Below are positions 1 through 6,222 of a stretch of DNA of 9,626 nucleotides, piece after piece; positions within the stretch are counted from its first letter, which is position 1, and each line of letters begins with the position of its first letter. The stretch spans positions 1 through 9,626 of the forward strand of contig JAJRAE010000204.1 of assembly GCA_028682985.1 (NCBI GenBank), given 5' to 3'. A model generated the notes under the pieces. That model was not told where the DNA came from. It did not search any database and saw only the letters and a list, made by a program, of their open reading frames with translations. This stretch comes from Methanobacterium sp. (GTDB lineage: Archaea; Methanobacteriota; Methanobacteria; Methanobacteriales; Methanobacteriaceae). The position numbers were made by a program, and so were the translations under genes.

Positions 1-1
1 T

Positions 2-853
2 ACAGATGTACTGATCTACCAGATACCGGGCGGAATGCTTTCTAACTTCGTATCTCAGCTTAAAGCACAGAACGCATTGGATCAGTATGAGGACGTTATC
101 AAGGAAGTCCCCCGGGTTAGGAAAGACCTGGGCTATCCCCCACTGGTCACACCAACTAGCCAGATTGTGGGAATACAGGCGGTAATGAACGTTCTGGACG
201 GTGAGAGATACAAGAATGTAACCAAAGAAGTTAAAGAATACATCCGGGGATTCTATGGCAAACCGCCAGCACCTCTTAATGAGGAAATAGCTCGTCAAAT
301 TATTGGAGATGAAGAAAGGATAACTGTCAGACCGGCTGATCTTCTGGAACCTGAATTAGAGAAGTACAGGAAGGAAGGAGAGGAGAAAGGCCTGATAAAA
401 AAAGAGGAAGACGTATTAACCTATGCCCTCTATCCAGCAGTAGCCCTTAAATTCCTACGTGGTGAAATAGAAGAAGAACCATTAAAACCACCAGAAGAGC
501 CAAAAAGTGATGAACAACCATCAGGCCTGCCCACTGAATACTCGGTGGATGTGGATGGTGAGGTCTTTGACGTGAAGATCACACCAGTAGGCTATATGGA
601 AATAGAGGCAACATCCGGAAAAGTTCCCCGGGGAAGTGTGGAGGGAGCAGTTGCCTCCAACATGCAGGGAATGATCCTCAAGTTAAAGGTTAACCCCGGT
701 GACCATGTTAATGAGGGCGATGTGGTGGCTGTTCTAGAGGCCATGAAGATGGAAAATGATGTGCACGCCCCCCACTCAGGAAAGGTGGGGAGAATCTACG
801 TTGATGAGGGAGACACCGTGGATGCTGGTGAAGTGCTGATGATTATAAAATAA
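2..853 (+). CDS. pycB: Pyruvate carboxylase subunit B, C-terminal part (5' end outside window)
   Basis: This is the 3' part of the carboxyltransferase and biotin-carrier subunit of the two-subunit archaeal pyruvate carboxylase, which makes oxaloacetate from pyruvate in the cytoplasm with a separate biotin carboxylase (PycA, not in the window). The frame is open from base 2, reading ...QIPGGMLSN, a typical sequence of the PYC/oxaloacetate decarboxylase alpha family, so the Met at 35 is internal. The carboxyltransferase tail covers roughly the first 130 codons, followed by a Pro/Glu-rich linker and a C-terminal biotinyl domain. The biotin site EAMKMEN is present, and its lysine codon is at 746-748. 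Family subunits are about 570 residues, so roughly half is missing. Oxaloacetate decarboxylase alpha is the alternative name for the same architecture, but a methanogen setting favours PycB. Confidence 0.93.
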   Translation, partial: TDVLIYQIPGGMLSNFVSQLKAQNALDQYEDVIKEVPRVRKDLGYPPLVTPTSQIVGIQAVMNVLDGERYKNVTKEVKEYIRGFYGKPPAPLNEEIARQIIGDEERITVRPADLLEPELEKYRKEGEEKGLIKKEEDVLTYALYPAVALKFLRGEIEEEPLKPPEEPKSDEQPSGLPTEYSVDVDGEVFDVKITPVGYMEIEATSGKVPRGSVEGAVASNMQGMILKLKVNPGDHVNEGDVVAVLEAMKMENDVHAPHSGKVGRIYVDEGDTVDAGEVLMIIK

Positions 854-858
854 CACAC

Positions 859-872
859 TTTTTTATTTTTAT
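859..872 (+). terminator. T-rich transcription stop after pycB
   Basis: A run of T residues broken by single A begins six bases after the pycB stop. Archaeal RNA polymerase terminates on such U-tracts without needing a hairpin. The gene is convergent with queC, so a stop is expected in this 70 bp gap. The assignment rests on base composition only. Confidence 0.5.
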
Positions 873-915
873 TTAAAATGAATCATTTTTTTCTTATTAA
901 AATAGGAAATGTTAT

Positions 916-923
916 AAAAAAAA
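916..923 (-). terminator. U-tract stop after queC
   Basis: Eight A residues on the plus strand give eight U residues in the minus-strand transcript immediately after the queC stop codon (924-926). It faces the pycB U-tract, so the convergent gap has a stop for each direction. Composition only. Confidence 0.45.
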
Positions 924-1607
924 TCACTTCATATATTTAACCGGATCAGTTATCCCCGCATTTTTAAAGGCCCTTTTTCTCCTCATACAGGATTCACATA
1001 CCCCACAATGCTCTTCACTGCCCTGATAACAAGAATAACTGAGTTCTAGAGGTGCATTTACCTCAATACCTAGCTTAACTATTTCTTCCTTATTTTTATC
1101 TATAAGGGGTGCTTCTATTTCCACATCATATATTGAACCAATCCTCAGTAACTGGTTGAAAGCATCTAAAAATTCTCGGGAATTGTCAGGGAAAGTAGTG
1201 GCTTCTTCTAGATCCCAGCCCACTATTATCTTTTCAGCCATTAATGCTTCAGCATAGGAGGTGGCTATAGCTGTGAATACTATGTTTCTTCCGGGAACCC
1301 ATACTTTGCGAGCAGTTTCCGTGCAAAACTCCTTATCATCTAGTTCGTCCATCTCCAGTTCTGGCATCGCCTCTGAAGAGGTTAAAGCAGAGCTACCTAG
1401 ATTTTGAAGCCAGGGAAGTTCGATGATATTGTGCTTGATATTTAATTTATTACATATTGCCTGTGCTGATAGAATTTCGTTCCTACTACTTCTTTGACCG
1501 TAGTTAAAAGTTATAGCTTCAATTTCATACTGTTTCTTGTAGTAAGCGGTGGCGACAGTGGAGTCTAATCCACCGGATAGTACTGAGATAGCTTTTGTTT
1601 TAACCAT
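924..1607 (-). CDS. queC: 7-cyano-7-deazaguanine (preQ0) synthase QueC
   Basis: QueC converts 7-carboxy-7-deazaguanine to preQ0 with ATP and ammonia. In archaea preQ0 is the base inserted at G15 of tRNA to make archaeosine. The protein is 227 residues, the normal family length. It starts with the PP-loop ATPase motif SGGLDS (residues 11-16) and ends with a zinc-binding set C193, C201, C204, C207 in the arrangement C-x7-C-x2-C-x2-C. The ATG is preceded by a good ribosome site, TGAGGAG, eight or so bases upstream. It lies 22 bp downstream of larC on the same strand and is probably co-transcribed with it. No other archaeosine gene is visible here. The function is known for the family and is assigned here by motif. 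Confidence 0.95.
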   Translation of the reverse strand: MVKTKAISVLSGGLDSTVATAYYKKQYEIEAITFNYGQRSSRNEILSAQAICNKLNIKHNIIELPWLQNLGSSALTSSEAMPELEMDELDDKEFCTETARKVWVPGRNIVFTAIATSYAEALMAEKIIVGWDLEEATTFPDNSREFLDAFNQLLRIGSIYDVEIEAPLIDKNKEEIVKLGIEVNAPLELSYSCYQGSEEHCGVCESCMRRKRAFKNAGITDPVKYMK

Positions 1608-1629
1608 TTAATCTCCTCAAATAAAAAAA

Positions 1630-2844
1630 TTATAATAGGGTTTGTCTATCTAATACCCTTCTGAATTCATCATTGGCCTGTTTCATTACGTTTTTAAGGC
1701 TTATCCCCGTTCTTTGAGATATTTCTTTAGCATCCTCATATTCAGGAGCTATGCTTATTATCTCTTCTCCAATTAGCCCCACCTTTATATCTATCTTATG
1801 CTGTTCTCCATTTATTTCCAGTGGGATGGAAATGATCTTTCTCTCGGCTATGTTCCTATGTACCTGGGGCAGCACTCTGACCCCTAATGTACCGGTTTCT
1901 CTTATTATTGCTTCGGATACTTTTAAAGTATCTGAAGGTCTGGTTATTACCCTTAATAGATGTCCAGGCCTGTTTTTTTTGGTTATGGTAGGGATTATAG
2001 TTACATCCAGTGCACCAGCTTCCAGGAGGTTGCTGAAAGAATGTCCAAGTATTTCTCCAGAGACGTTATCTAGGTTGGTCTCCAGGATGGATACTTTATC
2101 ATTTCCCATTAGTGATTCACCCTCTAAAATCCTCAGGGTGTTGGGGAAAGGCAAGTCCATCTTTCCTGCTCCGTATCCTATTTTACTGTTTATTATTAGG
2201 GGATAAAAGGTCATATATTCCTGAACCATGGCTTTGTAGAGGGCTGCTCCAGTGGGTGTGGTCAACTCCTGATTTACCGGTCCCCCCATGGTGGGTCCGC
2301 CTTTAAGTATTTCCAGGGTTGCTGGTGCCGGTATGCTGATTGTTCCGTGACTTATTTCTTTTCTTCCCCCACCTAATGCTGGTGGCATTCCATATACCTT
2401 TTGGGTATGTATTTCAAGTTTATGGTAACTGTAGGCTGTTCCCATAATGTCGGCCACGGCATCAGCCGCACCTACTTCATGGAAGTGCACCTGGTCTAGG
2501 CCGGTTCCATGCACCCGGGATTCTGCTTCTGCCAGTATTCTAAATACTTTCCTGGCGAAGTCTAGTATTTCTGGCGTGATCAAGTCATGTTCAATCTGGT
2601 TCAGAGTCTCTAATAATTTCATATATCTGATGGGTTGTTTATCCTGACATTTGATAGCAGCATAAGTAGCATTTATCCCTGATTTCCGTGTTTTATTTAT
2701 TTTTATCTTTATTTCCCCGAAATAAGAGGCATAGTGTTCCATTACTTCCTGGACTTCTCCTTTTTCTACACCTAGATCTATCAGGGCCCCCACCATCATG
2801 TTACCAGATATTCCGGCATTCTGCGGGTCAATAATTATTACCAT
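1630..2844 (-). CDS. larC: LarC-family nickel-pincer cofactor biosynthesis (nickel insertion) protein
   Basis: LarC is the CTP-dependent nickel insertase that finishes the nickel-pincer cofactor of lactate racemase-like (LarA) enzymes. The 404-residue length fits the family. Recognisable blocks are the N-terminal GISGNM (11-16), HFHEVGA (120-126), TPTGAA (196-201), GTLGVRV (318-324) and PEYEDAK (367-373). The N-terminal block usually reads GISGDM, so residue 15 is Asn in place of the expected Asp. The gene is one uninterrupted frame, unlike the Lactobacillus larC that needs a programmed frameshift. The ATG has an AAGGA-like site about ten bases upstream. queC follows after 22 bp. No larA, larB or larE is in the window, so the client enzyme must lie elsewhere or the role may differ. 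Confidence 0.88.
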   Translation of the reverse strand: MVIIIDPQNAGISGNMMVGALIDLGVEKGEVQEVMEHYASYFGEIKIKINKTRKSGINATYAAIKCQDKQPIRYMKLLETLNQIEHDLITPEILDFARKVFRILAEAESRVHGTGLDQVHFHEVGAADAVADIMGTAYSYHKLEIHTQKVYGMPPALGGGRKEISHGTISIPAPATLEILKGGPTMGGPVNQELTTPTGAALYKAMVQEYMTFYPLIINSKIGYGAGKMDLPFPNTLRILEGESLMGNDKVSILETNLDNVSGEILGHSFSNLLEAGALDVTIIPTITKKNRPGHLLRVITRPSDTLKVSEAIIRETGTLGVRVLPQVHRNIAERKIISIPLEINGEQHKIDIKVGLIGEEIISIAPEYEDAKEISQRTGISLKNVMKQANDEFRRVLDRQTLL

Positions 2845-2962
2845 AAATATGCAGTCCTTTTTTGAGTAAATGTTTTATTATTAACAATATAGTATGAATT
2901 TTGGTATTAAATTAATAGCGGATTAAAATATTTAGACCATGTTTATTAAATTTCTGGCTTGA

Positions 2963-3709
2963 TTATTTAATTACAAACCGACAGTATTCATCTCCGGTGG
3001 CGTAGCAGTCAGTTTCAGTGACTTGGTGAGGTTTTTTGTAGTGTGCGTTGAAAAGCGCTTTGAGGAGCCCTATGTCAAATGCGCAGGCTGTTTTTCCAAG
3101 ATAGGGCAGGCCTTTGCATTCGAAGCAGTCATATACATTGATCACCAATGGATTTTTGTTCTTCACTTCCACCTGACCTAACTGGTGGGTTTGCCAGAAT
3201 TTTGCTATGTTCTCAAGAAATTTATCATCCTGAGGGTCTTCCAGTGAGGGGTAGAGTGTTTCTCCCACTTTATATCCTGCTTCGTGAAGTATTGGGTCTA
3301 TGCTTATCCCCTGTTTTATAAGTGACACCCTGATGGTTTGAAAGAGCAGTCTGAAAAATTCGAAGGGGCTTCCATCACTTTCCAGGTAGCTCTGAATATA
3401 TTTCCCAAGATCTTCCTGGAATAGTTTCTCCCTTGATAATTCACCCAGATATTCTGATTTTATGTAGAATATTTTTTTTCGGGCATCTTCTGGGTCCGCT
3501 TGGGAAGATATTATGCCGTCTTCTTTTAATTTTTTTAAATGTTCTGATACTGTGGATTTTGCTTTTCCTGACAAATCCACTAATTCATCAAATTTTCTCT
3601 CTTTTTCTCTTAGCAATGACAGTATATTTATTCTCACAGGACTGTCAATTACATATAAACCCTTTGATGTTGAAAAGAGTTCAACCTGTTCTTTATATTC
3701 CCTCTCCAT
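2963..3709 (-). CDS. msvR: MsvR-like redox-responsive transcription regulator (ArsR-type HTH + V4R domain)
   Basis: The protein joins an N-terminal winged helix of the ArsR type (about residues 20-75, SPVRINILSLL then a recognition helix with STVSEHLKKL) to a C-terminal V4R sensor domain. That layout defines MsvR, a methanogen regulator reported to repress under reducing conditions and to change DNA binding when V4R thiols oxidise. The five cysteines all lie in the V4R part: C195, C198, C209, C235 and C243 counted from the ATG at 3709. I chose ATG 3709 because GTGAG lies just upstream as a ribosome site; an in-frame GTG at 3718 would add three residues and has no such site. A TATA box at 3748-3756 predicts a very short leader. 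It is divergent from the rubredoxin-Hcp gene, its probable target. A generic V4R regulator is the fallback name. Confidence 0.85.
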   Translation of the reverse strand: MEREYKEQVELFSTSKGLYVIDSPVRINILSLLREKERKFDELVDLSGKAKSTVSEHLKKLKEDGIISSQADPEDARKKIFYIKSEYLGELSREKLFQEDLGKYIQSYLESDGSPFEFFRLLFQTIRVSLIKQGISIDPILHEAGYKVGETLYPSLEDPQDDKFLENIAKFWQTHQLGQVEVKNKNPLVINVYDCFECKGLPYLGKTACAFDIGLLKALFNAHYKKPHQVTETDCYATGDEYCRFVIK

Positions 3710-3747
3710 TAAACTCACATAATTTTTTATAATTTGGATATCATAAA

Positions 3748-3756
3748 TATTATATA
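3748..3756 (-). promoter_or_regulatory. TATA box of the msvR-like gene
   Basis: On the minus strand this reads TATATAATA. With the usual archaeal spacing of about 25 bp, transcription would start near 3726, giving a leader of about 8-17 bases before the GTG or ATG start. The CGGTTT half-site at 3767-3772 sits just upstream of it, beside the BRE position, which fits autoregulation. Confidence 0.6.
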
Positions 3757-3766
3757 GAAATTCAAT

Positions 3767-3791
3767 CGGTTTTATTAAATTTTTTAAACCG
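3767..3791. promoter_or_regulatory. CGGTTT / AAACCG inverted half-sites (putative regulator site)
   Basis: CGGTTT (3767-3772) and AAACCG (3786-3791) form inverted arms separated by 13 A/T-only bases. The same AAACCG word recurs at 3809-3814 and 3860-3865 in this spacer. In otherwise AT-rich DNA the repeated GC-containing word stands out. I infer binding by the divergent MsvR-like protein, with this pair being close to the msvR promoter. Confidence 0.45.
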
Positions 3792-3808
3792 TTTTGTTCT
3801 TCCTATTA

Positions 3809-3827
3809 AAACCGGAACATATAAATA
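3809..3827 (+). promoter_or_regulatory. Promoter of the rubredoxin-Hcp gene: TATA box with AAACCGGAAC overlapping the BRE
   Basis: ATATAAATA at 3819-3827 is a strong archaeal TATA box. Transcription should start near 3848-3850. The ten bases directly before it, AAACCGGAAC (3809-3818), occupy the BRE position and nearly repeat AAACCGAAC at 3860-3868. A regulator bound there would compete with TFB. TATA identity is clear from sequence; the operator role is inference. Confidence 0.65.
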
Positions 3828-3851
3828 CTCTTGTTCGTAGATTATAGAACA

Positions 3852-3867
3852 TTCGGTATAAACCGAA
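3852..3867. promoter_or_regulatory. Perfect palindrome TTCGGT-N4-ACCGAA, probable MsvR operator
   Basis: TTCGGTATAAACCGAA is an exact inverted repeat with 6 bp arms and a 4 bp centre, of the TTCG...CGAA class reported for MsvR sites. It lies just after the predicted start of the rubredoxin-Hcp transcript, where a bound repressor would block the polymerase. Wider arms TTGTTCG (3831-3837) and CGAACAA (3864-3870) enclose the start region. The palindrome is seen directly; the binding protein is inferred from the divergent regulator gene. Confidence 0.75.
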
Positions 3868-3885
3868 CAATAACTAGGTGATATC

Positions 3886-5370
3886 ATGAGAAAATACAAA
3901 TGTTTGGTATGCGATTATATATACGATCCATTAATAGGAGACCCTGATTCCGGAATAGGACCCGGAACAGCATTTGGAAACCTACCTGACGATTGGCTAT
4001 GCCCATTATGCGGCGTAGGAAAAGATCAGTTCGTTCCATTGGATGAAGCTCAAGAAAAAGAAGAAGAAAAAGAAACTGTGGACATGTTCTGTTACCAGTG
4101 CTCCCAGACTTTAGGAGGTACTGGATGTACTGTGAGAGGAGTATGTGGTAAAAACGCTACTGTAGCCAGATTACAGGATAATTTGCTCTTCGCCATAAAA
4201 GGAATCTCAGCCTACCTGTATCATGCCCGGGAACTGGGATATACCGATTCTGAAATTGACGCATTCTTAGAAAAAGGATTCTATACCACCCTTACTAACG
4301 TGAACTTCGAAGCCACTGATCTAATTAAATTGGCCCTGGAAGCTGGTGAGATGAACATCAAAACCATGCAGCTACTTAAAAAAGCCCATATAGAAACTTA
4401 TGGCGAACCAGTACCCACCGAAGTTCCAACCGGGACTAAAAAAGGTCACGGCATAGTGGTCACCGGACACAGCCTTAAGGCCATTGAAGAACTGTTAAAA
4501 CAAACCGAAGGTAAAGGAATTAATGTTTACACACACTCAGAATCCATGCCAGCCCATGGTTACCCTGAGCTGCATAAATACCCACACTTCGCAGGGCAGC
4601 TGGGAAAAGCATGGTTCGACCAGAGAACCACTTTCTCAAAATACCCTGTAGCCATTTTAGCCAGTTCAAACTGCGTACTACTTCCTAAAGATGAATATAA
4701 AGACAGGATATTCACTTCTGGAGTGGCTCAATTACCAGACGTACCCCACATAGATGGTTACGATTTCACACCAGTTATTGAAAAAGCACTATCCCTACCT
4801 GAACTCCCAGAAGAACCAGGTAAAACCGTTCTAACCACCGGATTCGGAGCCAGTACCATACTGTCACTTAAAGACAAGATTAAAGAACTGGTTGAAGCAG
4901 GTAAAATAAAAAGATTCTTCCTAGTAGGAGGATGCGATTCCCCATTACCAATGGCCCGCTACTACACCGAATTTGTACAGAAGTTGCCAGAAGATACTGT
5001 GGTCTTAACCCTAGCCTGTGGTAAATACCGATTCAACGATCTAGAGCTGGGAGATATTGAAGGAATACCCCGTATGATTGATCTGGGCCAATGTAACGAT
5101 GCCATAGTTGGTATAGACATTGTAGCAGCTCTATCCGAACTCTTTGGACTGGAAATAAATGAATTACCACTGACCTTTGTTTTAAGCTGGATGGAACAGA
5201 AAGCAGCCGCCATATTGTGGAGCCTGCTCTATCTCAACATCAAAGGTATGTACATCGGCCCTATCCTGCCGGGGTGGGCTAATGAAGATATATTAAATTA
5301 TCTGGTATCTAATTACGATCTTAGACCAATAAGCACACCAGATAAAGATATAAAAGAAATAATGGGATAA
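3886..5370 (+). CDS. hcp: Rubredoxin - hybrid-cluster protein (Hcp, class III-like) fusion
   Basis: Residues 1-54 are a complete rubredoxin with iron ligands C6, C9, C39 and C42. A Glu/Lys-rich linker (55-66) leads to a hybrid-cluster protein, a NO reductase/hydroxylamine reductase of nitrosative stress. The N-terminal FeS ligands C69, C72, C81 and C87 have the spacing of Desulfovibrio Hcp. All hybrid-cluster ligands can be placed: H195, E219, C263, C350, C378, C403, E437 and K439, in motifs such as ACGKYRFN, LGQCND and SWMEQKA. Only about 108 residues separate C87 from H195, roughly half the Desulfovibrio distance, so the class III short form applies. The ATG has a seven-base ribosome site, AGGTGAT, ten bases upstream. 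No ribosome site precedes Met67, so this is one polypeptide. The rubredoxin probably feeds electrons to the clusters. Confidence 0.95.
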   Translation: MRKYKCLVCDYIYDPLIGDPDSGIGPGTAFGNLPDDWLCPLCGVGKDQFVPLDEAQEKEEEKETVDMFCYQCSQTLGGTGCTVRGVCGKNATVARLQDNLLFAIKGISAYLYHARELGYTDSEIDAFLEKGFYTTLTNVNFEATDLIKLALEAGEMNIKTMQLLKKAHIETYGEPVPTEVPTGTKKGHGIVVTGHSLKAIEELLKQTEGKGINVYTHSESMPAHGYPELHKYPHFAGQLGKAWFDQRTTFSKYPVAILASSNCVLLPKDEYKDRIFTSGVAQLPDVPHIDGYDFTPVIEKALSLPELPEEPGKTVLTTGFGASTILSLKDKIKELVEAGKIKRFFLVGGCDSPLPMARYYTEFVQKLPEDTVVLTLACGKYRFNDLELGDIEGIPRMIDLGQCNDAIVGIDIVAALSELFGLEINELPLTFVLSWMEQKAAAILWSLLYLNIKGMYIGPILPGWANEDILNYLVSNYDLRPISTPDKDIKEIMG

Positions 5371-5395
5371 TGACGTCCCTATTTCTTAACTTTAT

Positions 5396-5405
5396 TTTTA
5401 TAAAT
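5396..5405 (+). promoter_or_regulatory. TATA box for the 63-residue cysteine protein
   Basis: TTTTATAAAT lies 25 bp after the hcp stop. A start near 5427 would place the transcript's first bases at the AGGGGGA ribosome site, leaving a leader of about 14 bases. The gene can therefore be expressed separately from hcp, although read-through is also possible. Confidence 0.5.
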
Positions 5406-5440
5406 GAAAACAAATTTAATATTAATAAGGGGGAGAATAA

Positions 5441-5632
5441 ATGGGCAACGAAGTAGATGAAGATAAAGCCTTTGAACAGGCTTTAAAGGGTAAAATGGGG
5501 TGGAAATGTTCATGTTCACTGGAAATAGTTGATAAGGAATCATCTCTAAAAACTGTACAGTGTAAAAGTTGTGGCAAGAATTTTAAAACCAACCGAGATG
5601 TAGATCTCTGCTTTGATTGTGAAAAAAAGTAA
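5441..5632 (+). CDS. Small six-cysteine (zinc-ribbon-like) protein, unknown function
   Basis: This is a 63-residue soluble, highly charged protein. An acidic N-terminus (1-16) precedes three cysteine pairs: C23-x-C25, C41-x2-C44 and C57-x2-C60. The CxxC pairs suggest one or two structural zinc ions; the leading C-x-C is unusual for a plain ribbon and leaves an FeS or redox role open. A strong ribosome site, AGGGGGA, lies seven bases before the ATG. It sits 70 bp after the rubredoxin-Hcp gene with its own TATA box. I do not recognise the family, and any link to the stress locus rests only on position. Confidence 0.75.
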   Translation: MGNEVDEDKAFEQALKGKMGWKCSCSLEIVDKESSLKTVQCKSCGKNFKTNRDVDLCFDCEKK

Positions 5633-5691
5633 TTAAAAAAATCAAGTTGAATCTTTTATTTTCAGGTTTAAAAAATTTATTCAAAAGAAAT

Positions 5692-6039
5692 TTAAAATCC
5701 TTTTTTTGTTTTATTTCCTTTACCTATTATGATTTTGCGTATTGGAACTTGTAGAATGGTGTATTTTTCGCCTTCTAATTCTTTTATAATTAAATCAGTC
5801 ATTCCATCTACATTCTCTTCATCTACCACCGAACATATTAATATCGCGGATGTAGCGAATTTGTGAATCATCCCTATAGCTGATATGGGATCTTCTTTTA
5901 TTGAAAAGCCTTTCCAGTCGTCTGGAGACATTCCCCGATATTCCAGTATGTAAAATCCGGTAATTCCGGCATCGGTAAGTGCGTTCATTGCTTTACCCAG
6001 ATTTTCCATCTCCACAAAGACTCTAAGATGCACCTTCAT
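5692..6039 (-). CDS. PII-like protein of the MJ1244 / Nit_Regul_Hom type
   Basis: The 115-residue protein has the alternating beta-alpha-beta layout of a ferredoxin-like trimeric PII homologue: strand MKVHLRVFV, helix, strand GFYILEYRG, a loop near 38-50 at the T-loop position, then a second repeat (AILICSVVD ... TILQVPIRKIIIG). I recognise it as the methanogen MJ1244-like family, annotated as a homologue of nitrogen regulator PII without known ligand. It lacks the uridylylated tyrosine region of true GlnB/GlnK. The ATG has a strong AGGTGGT ribosome site. It is divergent from the corrinoid operon across 183 bp. There is no adjacent amtB, so nitrogen control is not implied. Family assignment is fairly secure; function is unknown. 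Confidence 0.75.
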   Translation of the reverse strand: MKVHLRVFVEMENLGKAMNALTDAGITGFYILEYRGMSPDDWKGFSIKEDPISAIGMIHKFATSAILICSVVDEENVDGMTDLIIKELEGEKYTILQVPIRKIIIGKGNKTKKGF

Positions 6040-6137
6040 TTATAACCACCTTGTATAATAGATACTAATCCAGAAAATAAATAGTTTTGTATGATTAAAA
6101 TTTAATTGATTAATAAAAATGAATTGAATTATTAGAT

Positions 6138-6172
6138 CATATATAAAAGAAATGGATTAAACAATATTTATA
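6138..6172 (+). promoter_or_regulatory. Two candidate TATA boxes for the cbiS-cobS-trm56 operon
   Basis: CATATATAAAAG (6138-6149) is a near-ideal TATA box and ATATTTATAC (about 6164-6173) is a second, weaker one. They predict starts near 6170 and 6195, so leaders of about 50 or 28 bases before the ATG at 6223. The rest of this 183 bp divergent spacer is plain AT-rich DNA. The minus-strand gene probably uses the A/T stretch near 6076-6085. Confidence 0.5.
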
Positions 6173-6222
6173 CAATTAAGATAAGGATTTTTGATTATTC
6201 TCTACCATTATATGGTGAATTC

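Noticed and set aside
1751..2647. Several plus-strand ORFs of 64-151 codons opposite larC
   Set aside because: They lie wholly antisense to a well-supported larC frame, lack ribosome sites and show no recognisable domain; they are mirror frames of the real gene.
3433..3732. Hydrophobic plus-strand ORFs opposite the msvR-like gene
   Set aside because: They are antisense to the HTH region, whose protein sequence is clearly conserved-looking; the hydrophobicity comes from the complement of K/E-rich codons.
4962..5213. Minus-strand ORF inside hcp
   Set aside because: It lies opposite hybrid-cluster motifs such as ACGKYRFN and LGQCND and has no ribosome site.
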